This document shows, in pieces, positions 29,019 through 36,827 of a DNA stretch of 64,000 nucleotides. Origin of the DNA: Peribacillus simplex (GTDB taxonomy: Bacteria > Bacillota > Bacilli > Bacillales > DSM-1321); NCBI RefSeq assembly GCF_001542915.1, contig NZ_LNNH01000043.1:18195-82194 (forward strand), read 5' to 3'. Under the pieces are notes generated by a model that made no database searches, had not been told where the DNA came from, and was given only the letters and a program-made list of their open reading frames with translations. Both the position numbers and the translations under genes were made by a program. The stretch's first letter is position 1. The number at the start of each line of letters is the position of its first letter.

Positions 29019-29741
29019 ATGAACTCATATTTCAAAGAAGTGCAGGCTCTACTTTCCACTGTTGTAGAAAAGGAAAAACAATCATTGAATGAAGCAGTGG
29101 AAAGGATCTCAGCATCCATCATGTCTGACGGAATCGTCCATTTATTCGGAAGTGGGCACTCCCACATTTTGACGGAAGAGGTGTTCTACAGGGCTGGCGG
29201 ATTGGCAGCCATCCGCCCCATTTTCGTTGAAGATTTAATGCTTTTCAAAGGCGCATCAAGAGCATCGCAACTTGAACGGCAAAATAACCTATCGGAAAAA
29301 TTCATGCAGGATGAAGATATCCGTCCGGGTGATGTCTGCATCGTCATCTCATCCTCTGGTGTAAATCCCGTACCGATTGATGTCGCTGCAATCGCTAAGG
29401 AAAAAGGCGCCTTTGTCATAGGTTTGACATCACCGGCTTATGCATCCAGCTGTCCTTCCCGGCATAAAGAGAAACTTTACCTCCATGATGTCGTGGATAT
29501 GGTCATCGACAATCATATTTCCAAAGGTGATACTTTGCTGAAATCAAACAATATTACATTTGGATCCGGATCGACCGTAACCGGTGCCGTCCTCCTAAAC
29601 ATGATCTTCACCCAAGTCATCGAAACGATCATTGATTCAGGAGTGACCCCCCCGGTATTCCTAAGCAGCAATATCGAAGGGGCCGACGAACACAATCAAC
29701 GCCTCATCGCAAAATATAAAACAAGAATTCCCCAATTATAA
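29019..29741 (+). CDS. SIS-domain sugar isomerase-like protein (UPF0309-type)
   Basis: A 241-residue SIS (sugar isomerase) domain protein. The phosphosugar-binding signature appears as HLFGSGHSHIL near residue 40, and the second SIS block is VCIVISSSGVNPVP. SIS domains bind phosphorylated ketoses or amino sugars in isomerases and regulators. Similar proteins are annotated as UPF0309 or 'sugar isomerase domain-containing'. GGAGGGTG precedes the ATG at 29019; an in-frame ATG at 28995 lies upstream of the ribosome site. It lies 70 bp after nagR, before the operon terminator, so a role in N-acetyl sugar phosphate metabolism is likely, but the reaction is not known. Confidence 0.85.
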   Translation: MNSYFKEVQALLSTVVEKEKQSLNEAVERISASIMSDGIVHLFGSGHSHILTEEVFYRAGGLAAIRPIFVEDLMLFKGASRASQLERQNNLSEKFMQDEDIRPGDVCIVISSSGVNPVPIDVAAIAKEKGAFVIGLTSPAYASSCPSRHKEKLYLHDVVDMVIDNHISKGDTLLKSNNITFGSGSTVTGAVLLNMIFTQVIETIIDSGVTPPVFLSSNIEGADEHNQRLIAKYKTRIPQL

Positions 29742-29757
29742 AATGCACTACATAGTT

Positions 29758-29786
29758 AAAAAAGGCATCCGAATGGATGCCTTTTT
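29758..29786 (+). terminator. Terminator of the nag operon
   Basis: Ten-base arms AAAGGCATCC / GGATGCCTTT around a GAAT loop, followed by more T. The stem is almost identical to the one at 30051-30070, on the other side of the repeat array. Confidence 0.9.
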
Positions 29787-29814
29787 ACTGTAGCCAACCC
29801 GAATCAACTTCAGC

Positions 29815-30010
29815 CTTTCACGCAGTTTTTCGGCCTTCCATTCACTTTTTTCGACCGTCGCAGGTTTTCCGACCGTTCATGCAGATTTTCTGGCCTTCGA
29901 CGCAATTTTCCCGACCTTCCTCTCACTTTTCCCGCCCTTCCAGGCAACTTTTCCGACCTTCGTCGCAATGTTTCCGCCCATCCACTCACTTTTTCCGGCC
30001 GCTCATGCAG
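29815..30010. repeat. Degenerate 21-bp tandem repeat array (about nine units)
   Basis: Units end at 29835, 29856, 29874, 29895, 29916, 29937, 29958, 29979 and 30000, giving eight units of 21 bp and one of 18, plus a partial tenth. Each is roughly TTCnnnKCAnnTTTYCSGVCC, with a constant pyrimidine-rich tail and a variable six-base head. Because 21 is divisible by three, one frame stays open and spells FxRPSxx heptads, but there is no ribosome site. I read it as noncoding. It fills the gap between the nag operon and the MMPL gene and is bracketed by two near-identical hairpins. Confidence 0.85.
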
Positions 30011-30050
30011 TTATCACTATTGCCTTCAAAATACAGGGCGCACACAAACT

Positions 30051-30077
30051 GAAGGCATCCGAATGGATGCCTTCTTT
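30051..30077. terminator. Second copy of the GGCATCC hairpin, next to the MMPL stop
   Basis: GAAGGCATCC / GGATGCCTTC with a GAAT loop, then TTTAATTT on the plus strand. It lies 10 bp from the convergent MMPL stop. The central 18 bases are identical to the nag operon terminator. The U tract is better on the plus strand, so its use by the MMPL gene is uncertain. Confidence 0.6.
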
Positions 30078-30086
30078 AATTTACGT

Positions 30087-33000
30087 TTATTCCTTATCTT
30101 TCAAAAATGGCCACCAATTCGCGTTTCCAAATGTTGCAACCATTACGGGTATGAACAATGGCAAGATGACAAACGCATATAATCCAAGGCCAACCAATAT
30201 TAAGGTGGCAATCTCCAAGAGTGATAAAACCCCTGCTGGCATCATGGCCGCAAATGTCCCGCCCAGAATGACAGCCGCTGAGATGATCACCGTTCCCATT
30301 TTTCTCATCGACAGCAGCATCGCTTCCTTCACCGGCTTTTCTTTCATTTCGTTAAAGCGATCCATCAAGAAGATGCTATAGTCAATGCCCAGGGCCATCA
30401 GGATGACGAAGGCAAAGAAAGGAACGGCCCAGCCGATACCTGCATAACCAAGAATGTTAACAAAAATCAACTCTGTTATCGCTGCCGCCGTATAGTATGT
30501 CAAGACGAGCGACACAATCAGGTAAATTGGCATCACCAGTGATCGCAGCATGAAAAAGAGGATGATTGCAATGCCTGACAGCATCAAGATGACGGTGCGT
30601 GAGAAGTCCGCCTCGGACATTACGCTCAAGTCATGATGCGTACTTGTGATTCCCCCTATCGCCACCTGCGCATTTTCAAGCTTTGTACCTTTCGTGACTC
30701 GCTCTACCGTTTCCTCAATCGAGTCGATTTGCTCGATTGCTTCATTGGAATATGGATTCTCCTTGAAGACCACATCCATTGTCATCACTTTACCATCTTC
30801 AGATAAGTACGCGTTCAATGCTTCACCAAATTCTTTGCTTTCCACTACTTCTTTTGGAATGTACATGCCCGTTACCGTTTTATCCGTTTTTGCCAACCCG
30901 GATAAATACCCCTGTGCAGACGATAATCCATCATGCACTTCATTCAGGCCATCTGCGCTTTGATTCAAACCGTCTTCCAAATCGGTAAGCTGCCCTCCAA
31001 GACTTGAAAAACCATTCAGGAGTTCTTGCTGCCCATTGTTAAGGCTAGTAAGTCCCCCTTTGAATTGTGATAGATTATTGATGACTTCACCTTGACCATT
31101 GGCCATCGTGCCCAGGCCTTTTTGTAGCTCATCAACACCAGCAATCAACCGGTTCAGGCCGCTCCCTAGAGCTTTCTGTCCGTTTACGATTTCTGCCATA
31201 TTTTCGTTTGCGGTATTCAAGCCGCCCGACACCACACCGAGATTGCGATTGAGCTCGGAAAGACCTGCTGACATGGGCTCCAACCCATTCTGGGCCCCTT
31301 GTACGGTTTGCTTGATTTTTTGATAAGATGCATCTGCCTGTAATTCCGGATGTGCGCCTTCCACTTGCTCAAAGGAAGGATTTAAAGCAGCCAGGCTTTG
31401 TGACACAGCCGTCAGATTCGTTTGGATCTGTTTGTAACCATTCTTGAGTTCCGTCAGACCATTGGTTGATTGCCGATAGCCCCCCAGGAGCTTCTCGCTT
31501 CCGGCAGACAGCTTCTCCAAATTGGCCTTCACTTCATTCAGACCTACTTTGATGTCACCTGTACCGGAAGACCCATCACGAATTCCTGCTTCAATGCTCG
31601 TTAACGCTTTCTCTACCTGACCTACACCGCTCTTTAATTCATCAGTGCCAGAAATGAGTCCCCCTATCCCGTCAGTCGCTTGCTTCAAGCGCGGTCCTGA
31701 ATCGGAGAGCTCATTGCCTGCCGTTTTTAACCCGTCACTGATTTCTTTAATCCCGTCATTCCCTTCCCCGATTCCTTTTTCCAGCGTTTCAGCTTGATTG
31801 GAGACAAAAAGGTCCTTGATGGGCTCACCTGCCGGGCGGGTCATGGCTCGGACTATATCGACTTCATCGACCTTGGCGACTTCCTGACCGATTTTTTCTG
31901 CGAGCGCGACGTATTCCTCCGAGTCCATCCGTTCGTCATTTTTTATGACGATCTGTGTTGGCATCGACTGTCCCGGTCCGAATTCATCGGAAATGATATT
32001 AAAAGCCATGATCGAAGGAACGTCATCGCCCGCTTCCTCCAGGGAGTTATAGGATATGTCCCCATCGTATACGAACAAAAAAGGCACACAAATGATTGCA
32101 ACGATCACTAACGCCAATAAGGGACGTTTCAAGGAAAAATTCCCAAGGATTGCCCATATTTTGCTTTCACTATGCGCAAGCTTCCCTTTAGCAGGCCAAA
32201 ATAACCTTTTGCCTAAAATCGCCATGAAAAATGGAACGATCGTATATAGGGCAAGCATCAATATGAAAACCCCGATGGCAACCGCTGCAGCAGATTGATA
32301 GAGCTTGAAAGTGGAAAAACCAATTGCCGCAAAGCCAATCATTACAGTCAGGCCGCTGAAGAAGACCGTCTTGCCAGCCGTTCGATATGTCTCCACGATG
32401 GCTTCGACCAATGATTCCTGTGACGACAGCTCCTCCTTGAAGCGACTAAGCAGCAGGATGCAATAGTCGGTGCCGATACCAAATAAAATCCCGACTAGGA
32501 ATATTTGCGTATAAGATGAAATCGGAAAGTCCCATCGATCGACCAGGAATGAAACGATGGATTGTGAACATAAATACGTAAAGCCTACGGTGATCAACGG
32601 AATGATCGGTGTCACCACCGATCGGAAAACGATCAGCAATACCGCCAAAATGAAGACAACCGTAATGCCTTCGGTTTTTTTCAGCCCTTCTTGGGAATTG
32701 GTATTAAGATCTTCATCGATCATCCAGCTGCTAGTGTAATAATGTTCGATATCGACTTGTTCCAATTCCTTATAAAGGGTATCGATCACTTCCTTGGCTT
32801 CCCTGTCCCCTAATGTCATCGTGATGGATATCAATACCGTCGATCCATCCTCCGAAACCAATTGATCCTTAAGCGATTTCTCTTTGAAATGTGTCATGAT
32901 TTCCGTGATGCCTAACTCGGATTTATCCTTTTCCAGCTTTTCGATGGCTAGCTTGATTTCCTTCAATTCCGAGGAAGTTAGCTTCTTATCACCATGGAAT

Positions 33001-33203
33001 ACGAGAGCTACTTGGGACTCATCTTCATCTTGTATCTCTTTCATGAGTTCATTGGCTTTTCCAGAGGAATACTCTGCCGGTACATCAAGCTGGCCCTTAT
33101 CACGGACAAGGTTTGCGATATTCGGAGCCGAAAACATTAAACCGGCTGTAATGGCAACCCAGATGATCAGGACTAACCACCTTGCCTTTATTATCCCTCT
33201 CAT
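30087..33203 (-). CDS. MMPL/RND-family membrane transporter
   Basis: A 1038-residue MMPL-family protein, similar in plan to B. subtilis YdgH. An N-terminal helix precedes a first extracytoplasmic domain. Six helices follow (about residues 175-385) with SSYTQIFLVGILFGIGTDY, then a very large second extracytoplasmic domain, and six more helices near the C terminus with GIDYSIFLMDRF. The second external domain (about 470-790) is built from Gly-Leu-rich heptad-like repeats (such as DGLKTAGNELSDSGPRLKQA), suggesting a long coiled or beta-helical extension. The ATG at 33203 directly abuts the stop of the MarR gene, so the pair is an operon. MarR pairing suggests export of toxic or lipophilic compounds; the substrate is unknown. 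Confidence 0.9.
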   Translation of the reverse strand: MRGIIKARWLVLIIWVAITAGLMFSAPNIANLVRDKGQLDVPAEYSSGKANELMKEIQDEDESQVALVFHGDKKLTSSELKEIKLAIEKLEKDKSELGITEIMTHFKEKSLKDQLVSEDGSTVLISITMTLGDREAKEVIDTLYKELEQVDIEHYYTSSWMIDEDLNTNSQEGLKKTEGITVVFILAVLLIVFRSVVTPIIPLITVGFTYLCSQSIVSFLVDRWDFPISSYTQIFLVGILFGIGTDYCILLLSRFKEELSSQESLVEAIVETYRTAGKTVFFSGLTVMIGFAAIGFSTFKLYQSAAAVAIGVFILMLALYTIVPFFMAILGKRLFWPAKGKLAHSESKIWAILGNFSLKRPLLALVIVAIICVPFLFVYDGDISYNSLEEAGDDVPSIMAFNIISDEFGPGQSMPTQIVIKNDERMDSEEYVALAEKIGQEVAKVDEVDIVRAMTRPAGEPIKDLFVSNQAETLEKGIGEGNDGIKEISDGLKTAGNELSDSGPRLKQATDGIGGLISGTDELKSGVGQVEKALTSIEAGIRDGSSGTGDIKVGLNEVKANLEKLSAGSEKLLGGYRQSTNGLTELKNGYKQIQTNLTAVSQSLAALNPSFEQVEGAHPELQADASYQKIKQTVQGAQNGLEPMSAGLSELNRNLGVVSGGLNTANENMAEIVNGQKALGSGLNRLIAGVDELQKGLGTMANGQGEVINNLSQFKGGLTSLNNGQQELLNGFSSLGGQLTDLEDGLNQSADGLNEVHDGLSSAQGYLSGLAKTDKTVTGMYIPKEVVESKEFGEALNAYLSEDGKVMTMDVVFKENPYSNEAIEQIDSIEETVERVTKGTKLENAQVAIGGITSTHHDLSVMSEADFSRTVILMLSGIAIILFFMLRSLVMPIYLIVSLVLTYYTAAAITELIFVNILGYAGIGWAVPFFAFVILMALGIDYSIFLMDRFNEMKEKPVKEAMLLSMRKMGTVIISAAVILGGTFAAMMPAGVLSLLEIATLILVGLGLYAFVILPLFIPVMVATFGNANWWPFLKDKE

Positions 33204-33668
33204 TTACAGTTCCTCCTGTTCGCCATTTTTCATTTCTATGAAAATTTGTGAGAGCTTCTCATATGTATCAAGGAATTTAACAATCTCTTCATATTCGAAT
33301 TTAGTCATGATGCCCTCGACCAATTTATGAATCTTATGCTCCGTTTTATGCAACAATGCCGCTCCCTCTTCGGAAAGCTTCAAATGAAAGACCCTCCGGT
33401 CATATTGGTCCTGCTCCCGCTCAATCAGCCCTTTGCCTTCAAGCCTGTTGATATTGGAGGTGACCGCGCTCTTATTTATATAAAAGGCTTCGCTGATATC
33501 CGTAGAGGTACATAATCGTTGTTGTTCAATGAATCGTAATGTGTAGTATTGCTCGTTCGTCAGCACATCACATATTTGATCTTTAATCAATAGTTCCCCC
33601 ATCTTATTGACATAAAAGGAAACTTTCATATATCGGTCAATTAAAATGGATATTTTTTCATCATTCAT
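33204..33668 (-). CDS. MarR-family transcriptional regulator
   Basis: A 154-residue winged-helix regulator of the MarR family, resembling B. subtilis YdgG in its context. The helix-turn-helix and wing can be seen in CTSTDISEAFYINKSAVTSN and the following RLEGKGLIEREQ with DRRVFHLKLSEEG. The start is the ATG at 33668, with GAGGTG seven bases upstream. An in-frame GTG at 33698 would lie upstream of this site. It is the first gene of a two-gene unit with the MMPL transporter, which it most likely represses until a small effector binds. Confidence 0.93.
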   Translation of the reverse strand: MNDEKISILIDRYMKVSFYVNKMGELLIKDQICDVLTNEQYYTLRFIEQQRLCTSTDISEAFYINKSAVTSNINRLEGKGLIEREQDQYDRRVFHLKLSEEGAALLHKTEHKIHKLVEGIMTKFEYEEIVKFLDTYEKLSQIFIEMKNGEQEEL

Positions 33669-33764
33669 CGAAACACCTCGCAAAATTAGTTCACTCACTT
33701 AACTATATGTAGCTTACTACTAGTTTATTTATTATGTCAATCCTATGACAGTTTATTTTTTCCA

Positions 33765-33790
33765 GTTTAAATTATGGTAAATAAGGGAAA
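33765..33790 (+). promoter_or_regulatory. Sigma-B-like promoter of the YtxH-like gene
   Basis: GTTTAA (33765-33770), a 14-bp spacer and GGGAAA (33785-33790) match the sigma-B consensus GTTTAA-N12-14-GGGWAW. It lies 47 bp upstream of the gene start and is well placed for a general-stress promoter. Confidence 0.65.
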
Positions 33791-33836
33791 ACCCGAAGTA
33801 AGCAAACAATCTACTATTCTTAAGGAGGAAATATAA

Positions 33837-34358
33837 ATGACTCAATCGACGATCGAAACTCAATCGAACAGCAAATTATTAAAAGGCATTCTCATCGGAG
33901 GACTTGTCGGCGGCGCCTTGACCTTGCTGGACTCCACAACAAGAAATAAAATGAAGCGTTCTGCGGTCCTTTTAAAAGATAACTCCATGAATATGATTGA
34001 ACAGGTTAAGGAAAATCCCGGAGAAGTGAAGGACCAGATGGTATCAGGCGTCAAAGGGGCTACCGAGACGATCAAAGAGGCCATTCATGATGTTGAGGCT
34101 TTATATGAAACCGTCAATGAAGACGTGGTAGGTAAAGTTTCCGAAGTGAAGGATATCTCGACTGATGCCCTTGGTACAGCCAAGGAAGCTACAAGTGAAT
34201 TGAAAGACATCAGCTCAAAAGTTGTCGTTGCCGGGAAACAGCTAAAAGAAACGCCATCTTCATCCGTGAAATCGAATAAAAAAGGGGAAAAAGAAAGTGA
34301 TGAAATCGTAACGAAATCGGAATTATCCAATCAAAAATCGATCTCATCGAACTTCTAA
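33837..34358 (+). CDS. YtxH-like general stress protein
   Basis: A 173-residue protein with one N-terminal glycine-rich membrane segment (LLKGILIGGLVGGALTLL, about residues 14-31) and a long, charged, probably helical tail rich in Lys, Glu, Val and Ser. This plan is typical of YtxH-domain proteins, which are often induced by general stress. TATA-independent features support that here: a sigma-B-like promoter lies just upstream. The ATG follows AAGGAGG. A strong terminator follows, so the gene is monocistronic. The molecular function of the family is unknown; a membrane-tethered structural or hydrophilin-like role is speculation. Confidence 0.8.
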   Translation: MTQSTIETQSNSKLLKGILIGGLVGGALTLLDSTTRNKMKRSAVLLKDNSMNMIEQVKENPGEVKDQMVSGVKGATETIKEAIHDVEALYETVNEDVVGKVSEVKDISTDALGTAKEATSELKDISSKVVVAGKQLKETPSSSVKSNKKGEKESDEIVTKSELSNQKSISSNF

Positions 34359-34390
34359 TGATTAAATAGCTGAAGAAACGACTCAGCTTC

Positions 34391-34437
34391 AAAGCTGCAG
34401 GCAAACTCGTTAATTGGAGTTTGCCTGCAGCTTTTTT
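34391..34437 (+). terminator. Terminator of the YtxH-like gene
   Basis: Arms AAAGCTGCAGGCAAACTC and GAGTTTGCCTGCAGCTTT pair perfectly over 18 bp with an 8-nt loop, followed by further T. Confidence 0.95.
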
Positions 34438-34449
34438 GAGTTCTGATCG

Positions 34450-34560
34450 TTTGGCACTCGCTTATCCAGGGGCGGTCCGTTGAGACCCCGCCAAGCCACA
34501 GCGGCTGCATGGTCGCAGATCTAAATAATCGCTTCTGCCAACAGTCATTTGATGGCCATG
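34450..34560. repeat. Possible degraded Bacillus intergenic repeat element
   Basis: GC-rich tract in an otherwise AT-rich spacer. Read on the minus strand, GGGGTCTCAACGGACCGCCC and, a few bases on, AAGCGAGTGCC recall, from memory, a widespread Bacillus intergenic repeat (GGGGTCTCA, CCGCCC, GGAAAGCGAGTG). No open frame with a ribosome site spans it, and it lies between two terminators. The assignment rests on recollection of the family and needs a search. Confidence 0.35.
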
Positions 34561-34596
34561 TGAACGTGGCTGTGACCGAATAAGGAATGATAAAAA

Positions 34597-34638
34597 ATAA
34601 AAAAAGGTTTCGGGATGCTGCTAGCATTCCGAAACCTT
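34597..34638 (-). terminator. Terminator of the PrsA-like gene
   Basis: On the minus strand, AAGGTTTCGG pairs with CCGAAACCTT with further inner pairing (ATGC/GCAT), followed by a run of T. It lies 8 bp downstream of the prsA-like stop. Confidence 0.9.
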
Positions 34639-34645
34639 CAAGACC

Positions 34646-35536
34646 TTATTCAGACTCCGTTAATTCATTCGTTATATCGTGGTCTTTTTTCACTTCCGCC
34701 AACCAAGCGGGATATTCCTCCTGCAATCGTTCAGTGATAAGCGTTTCTTTAATCGCATCTTTACTATCTTCCAAATTCGCTTTTTTCGCTTCCTTCTTTC
34801 CAGTGACTTTAATGATATGGTAGCCGTATTCGGTTTTGACCGGTTCACTGACCTTGTCCACATCAAGATCGAAGGCAACATCCTCAAATTCGCCGACCAT
34901 ATCACCTTTTCCAAAATACCCTAAGCTGCCGCCGTTACTCGCCGTTTGCGTATCGGTGGAATACTTGGCGGCCAGTTTGGCAAAGTCGCCGCCATCCGCT
35001 ATTTCTTTTGCGACTTTTTTAGCCGTTTTTTCGTCTTCGACTAAAATATGGCTAGCCTCGACTTGCTCCGCTTGTGCAAAGGTATCTTTATTGTCTTCGA
35101 AATAGGTGCTGATTTCATCATCTGTCACGGTAATTCGCGGTTCGACCAGCTTTCTCGTTTGCAGATAAACAACGATATCCTTTTTCAAGGCGTCCATGGA
35201 AGATCCGCTTGCTTCCAATTGCTCTTTGAACGCTGCCTCCTCGCCATAGGATGCAACCATGTTATCGATTTCCTTCTGGATCTCTGCATCCTTTATTTTG
35301 ATTCCCGCTTTTTTCGCTTCCAATTCGATCAACTTATTCGTGATCAAAAGGTCTAATGTATCTGCTCCATATCCTGCAACAAGGGCATCGTGCAGCTCAT
35401 CCTCATTGATTTTCTCGCCGTCGATGCTCGCCACTGCCTTACCCATCGACGATACCATCGCAAATGCCATGATACCGGCAATGATTAGAATGGATCCTGC
35501 CCAAACATATGCCTTCGTACTTCTAAATAGTTTCAT
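34646..35536 (-). CDS. PrsA-like parvulin peptidyl-prolyl isomerase, membrane anchored
   Basis: Extracytoplasmic folding helper of the PrsA/SurA class, 296 residues. One N-terminal membrane helix (about 11-31) is followed by SurA-like N and linker regions. A parvulin PPIase domain lies at about 155-245, recognisable from ASHILVEDE, GGSLGYFGKGDMVGEFEDVA split over the sheet, and EYGYHIIKV. Unlike PrsA, there is no lipobox cysteine, so it would be held by an uncleaved helix rather than a lipid. GGGAGAG precedes the ATG. It is a single gene with its own -10 box and terminator, just downstream of the pot operon on the same strand. Confidence 0.9.
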   Translation of the reverse strand: MKLFRSTKAYVWAGSILIIAGIMAFAMVSSMGKAVASIDGEKINEDELHDALVAGYGADTLDLLITNKLIELEAKKAGIKIKDAEIQKEIDNMVASYGEEAAFKEQLEASGSSMDALKKDIVVYLQTRKLVEPRITVTDDEISTYFEDNKDTFAQAEQVEASHILVEDEKTAKKVAKEIADGGDFAKLAAKYSTDTQTASNGGSLGYFGKGDMVGEFEDVAFDLDVDKVSEPVKTEYGYHIIKVTGKKEAKKANLEDSKDAIKETLITERLQEEYPAWLAEVKKDHDITNELTESE

Positions 35537-35633
35537 GAATACTCTCCCTCAATTTTTCTATAATGATAGTGATTAAATATTAATTAATCCTTAAGATAAA
35601 CTGCCCGCGGCTATATGAATGAACCGACCAGCC

Positions 35634-35639
35634 ATTATA
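35634..35639 (-). promoter_or_regulatory. -10 element of the prsA-like gene
   Basis: A perfect TATAAT on the minus strand, within GGTAGTATAATGG. No good -35 hexamer is found 16-18 bp upstream. The leader would be about 90 nt. Confidence 0.4.
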
Positions 35640-35701
35640 CTACCATACTTATCTTCCCACTAATATTTTTGTGCCTTTCGGATTCTCCCCGTTTGCATAC
35701 G

Positions 35702-35747
35702 AAAAAAACATGGTGTAACGGGATTTCTCCATTACACCATGCTTTTT
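35702..35747. terminator. Terminator of the pot operon
   Basis: CATGGTGTAA pairs with TTACACCATG around a 14-nt loop, with A-rich sequence on the left and CTTTTTC on the right. It therefore works on either strand. It lies just after the potD stop on the minus strand. Confidence 0.88.
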
Positions 35748-35753
35748 CATTTG

Positions 35754-36827
35754 TTATTTACGATGCATCTTGAATTCGAGGAAGAGTTCATTATAGCGTG
35801 CCAAGTTTTTCTTCCCGAGGTTTTCATACACTTCAAGCTTCTCTGTCAGTTCTGGTGATGGATAGAAGCGTTCATCCTTCACCACTTCTTCTGGCATATA
35901 TTTCAGCGCTTCTTTATTAGGTGTCGAATAGCTTACATATTCGGCATTCTGTGCCGCCACTTCAGGGTCAAGCATGAAGTTGATGAACTGGTGGGCAGCA
36001 TCGACATTTTTGGTCGTCCTAGGAATGACCATATTATCAAACCAAAGATTCGACCCTTCCTCCGGAACCACGTATTCGAGATCTTCATTTTCAGCCATGA
36101 TTTCGGAAGCCACTCCCGACCAAACAAGGCCAATCGCCGCTTCCTGGGCCTCCAATAGCATGCGGCTTTCATCCCCGACGATCGCTTTAATGTTAGGAGT
36201 GAGCGCATCGAGCTTGATCTTCGCCTCTTGAAGGTGCGCTTCATCGGTATCGTTCAATGAATAGTTCAAGGAGTTCAGACCCATGCCCATGACTTCCCTG
36301 GCTCCATCCGTCAGGAGGATTTCATTTTTTAAATCCTTATCCCAAAGATCGGCCCAAGCTGTGATCTTTTTACCGCCGAGCATCTTGGAATTGTAAACAA
36401 TGCCAACGGTCCCCCAGAAATAAGGGACGGAATATTTATTCCCCGGATCGAATGGCAGATCGATGAATCGTTGGTCAATATTTTTCAAATTCGGTAGCTT
36501 GGAATGATCCAAGGGAACCAATAAGTCTTCCTGCCTCATTTTATCAATCATATATTCAGACGGAATGGCAATATCATACGTCGTACCGCCCTGTTCGATT
36601 TTCGTCATCATCGCCTCATTGGAATCGAACGTCTCATAAATGACCTTGATGCCCGTTTCTTCTTCAAAACGGTCGATCAGGTCGGCATCGATATAATCTC
36701 CCCAATTATAAATGGTGAGTGTATTGCTGCTCGTAAAACCTTGTGAAGAATTCAGCTTGGATATCGCATATAATAGCAAAGCGGATACAAGGGCAATGAC
36801 TAAAAACAATTGGATGAGCTTTTTCAT
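35754..36827 (-). CDS. potD: Spermidine/putrescine-binding protein PotD
   Basis: Captures polyamines for the PotABC importer on the outside of the membrane. A 357-residue type II binding protein with LTIYNWGDYIDADLIDRFEE at the mature start and conserved polyamine-site segments such as DIAIPSEYMIDKM and VPYFWGTVGIVYNSK. The N terminus is a single hydrophobic helix without a lipobox Cys (LLLYAISKLNSS), so it appears to be membrane-tethered rather than a lipoprotein. The start overlaps potC by four bases (ATGA), with GGGGGGG upstream. It is the last gene of potABCD. Confidence 0.94.
   Translation of the reverse strand: MKKLIQLFLVIALVSALLLYAISKLNSSQGFTSSNTLTIYNWGDYIDADLIDRFEEETGIKVIYETFDSNEAMMTKIEQGGTTYDIAIPSEYMIDKMRQEDLLVPLDHSKLPNLKNIDQRFIDLPFDPGNKYSVPYFWGTVGIVYNSKMLGGKKITAWADLWDKDLKNEILLTDGAREVMGMGLNSLNYSLNDTDEAHLQEAKIKLDALTPNIKAIVGDESRMLLEAQEAAIGLVWSGVASEIMAENEDLEYVVPEEGSNLWFDNMVIPRTTKNVDAAHQFINFMLDPEVAAQNAEYVSYSTPNKEALKYMPEEVVKDERFYPSPELTEKLEVYENLGKKNLARYNELFLEFKMHRK

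Noticed and set aside
29777..30052. Plus-strand frame encoding FxRPSxx heptads
   Set aside because: The start codon lies in a terminator hairpin, there is no ribosome site, and the frame stays open only because the 21-bp repeat is divisible by three.
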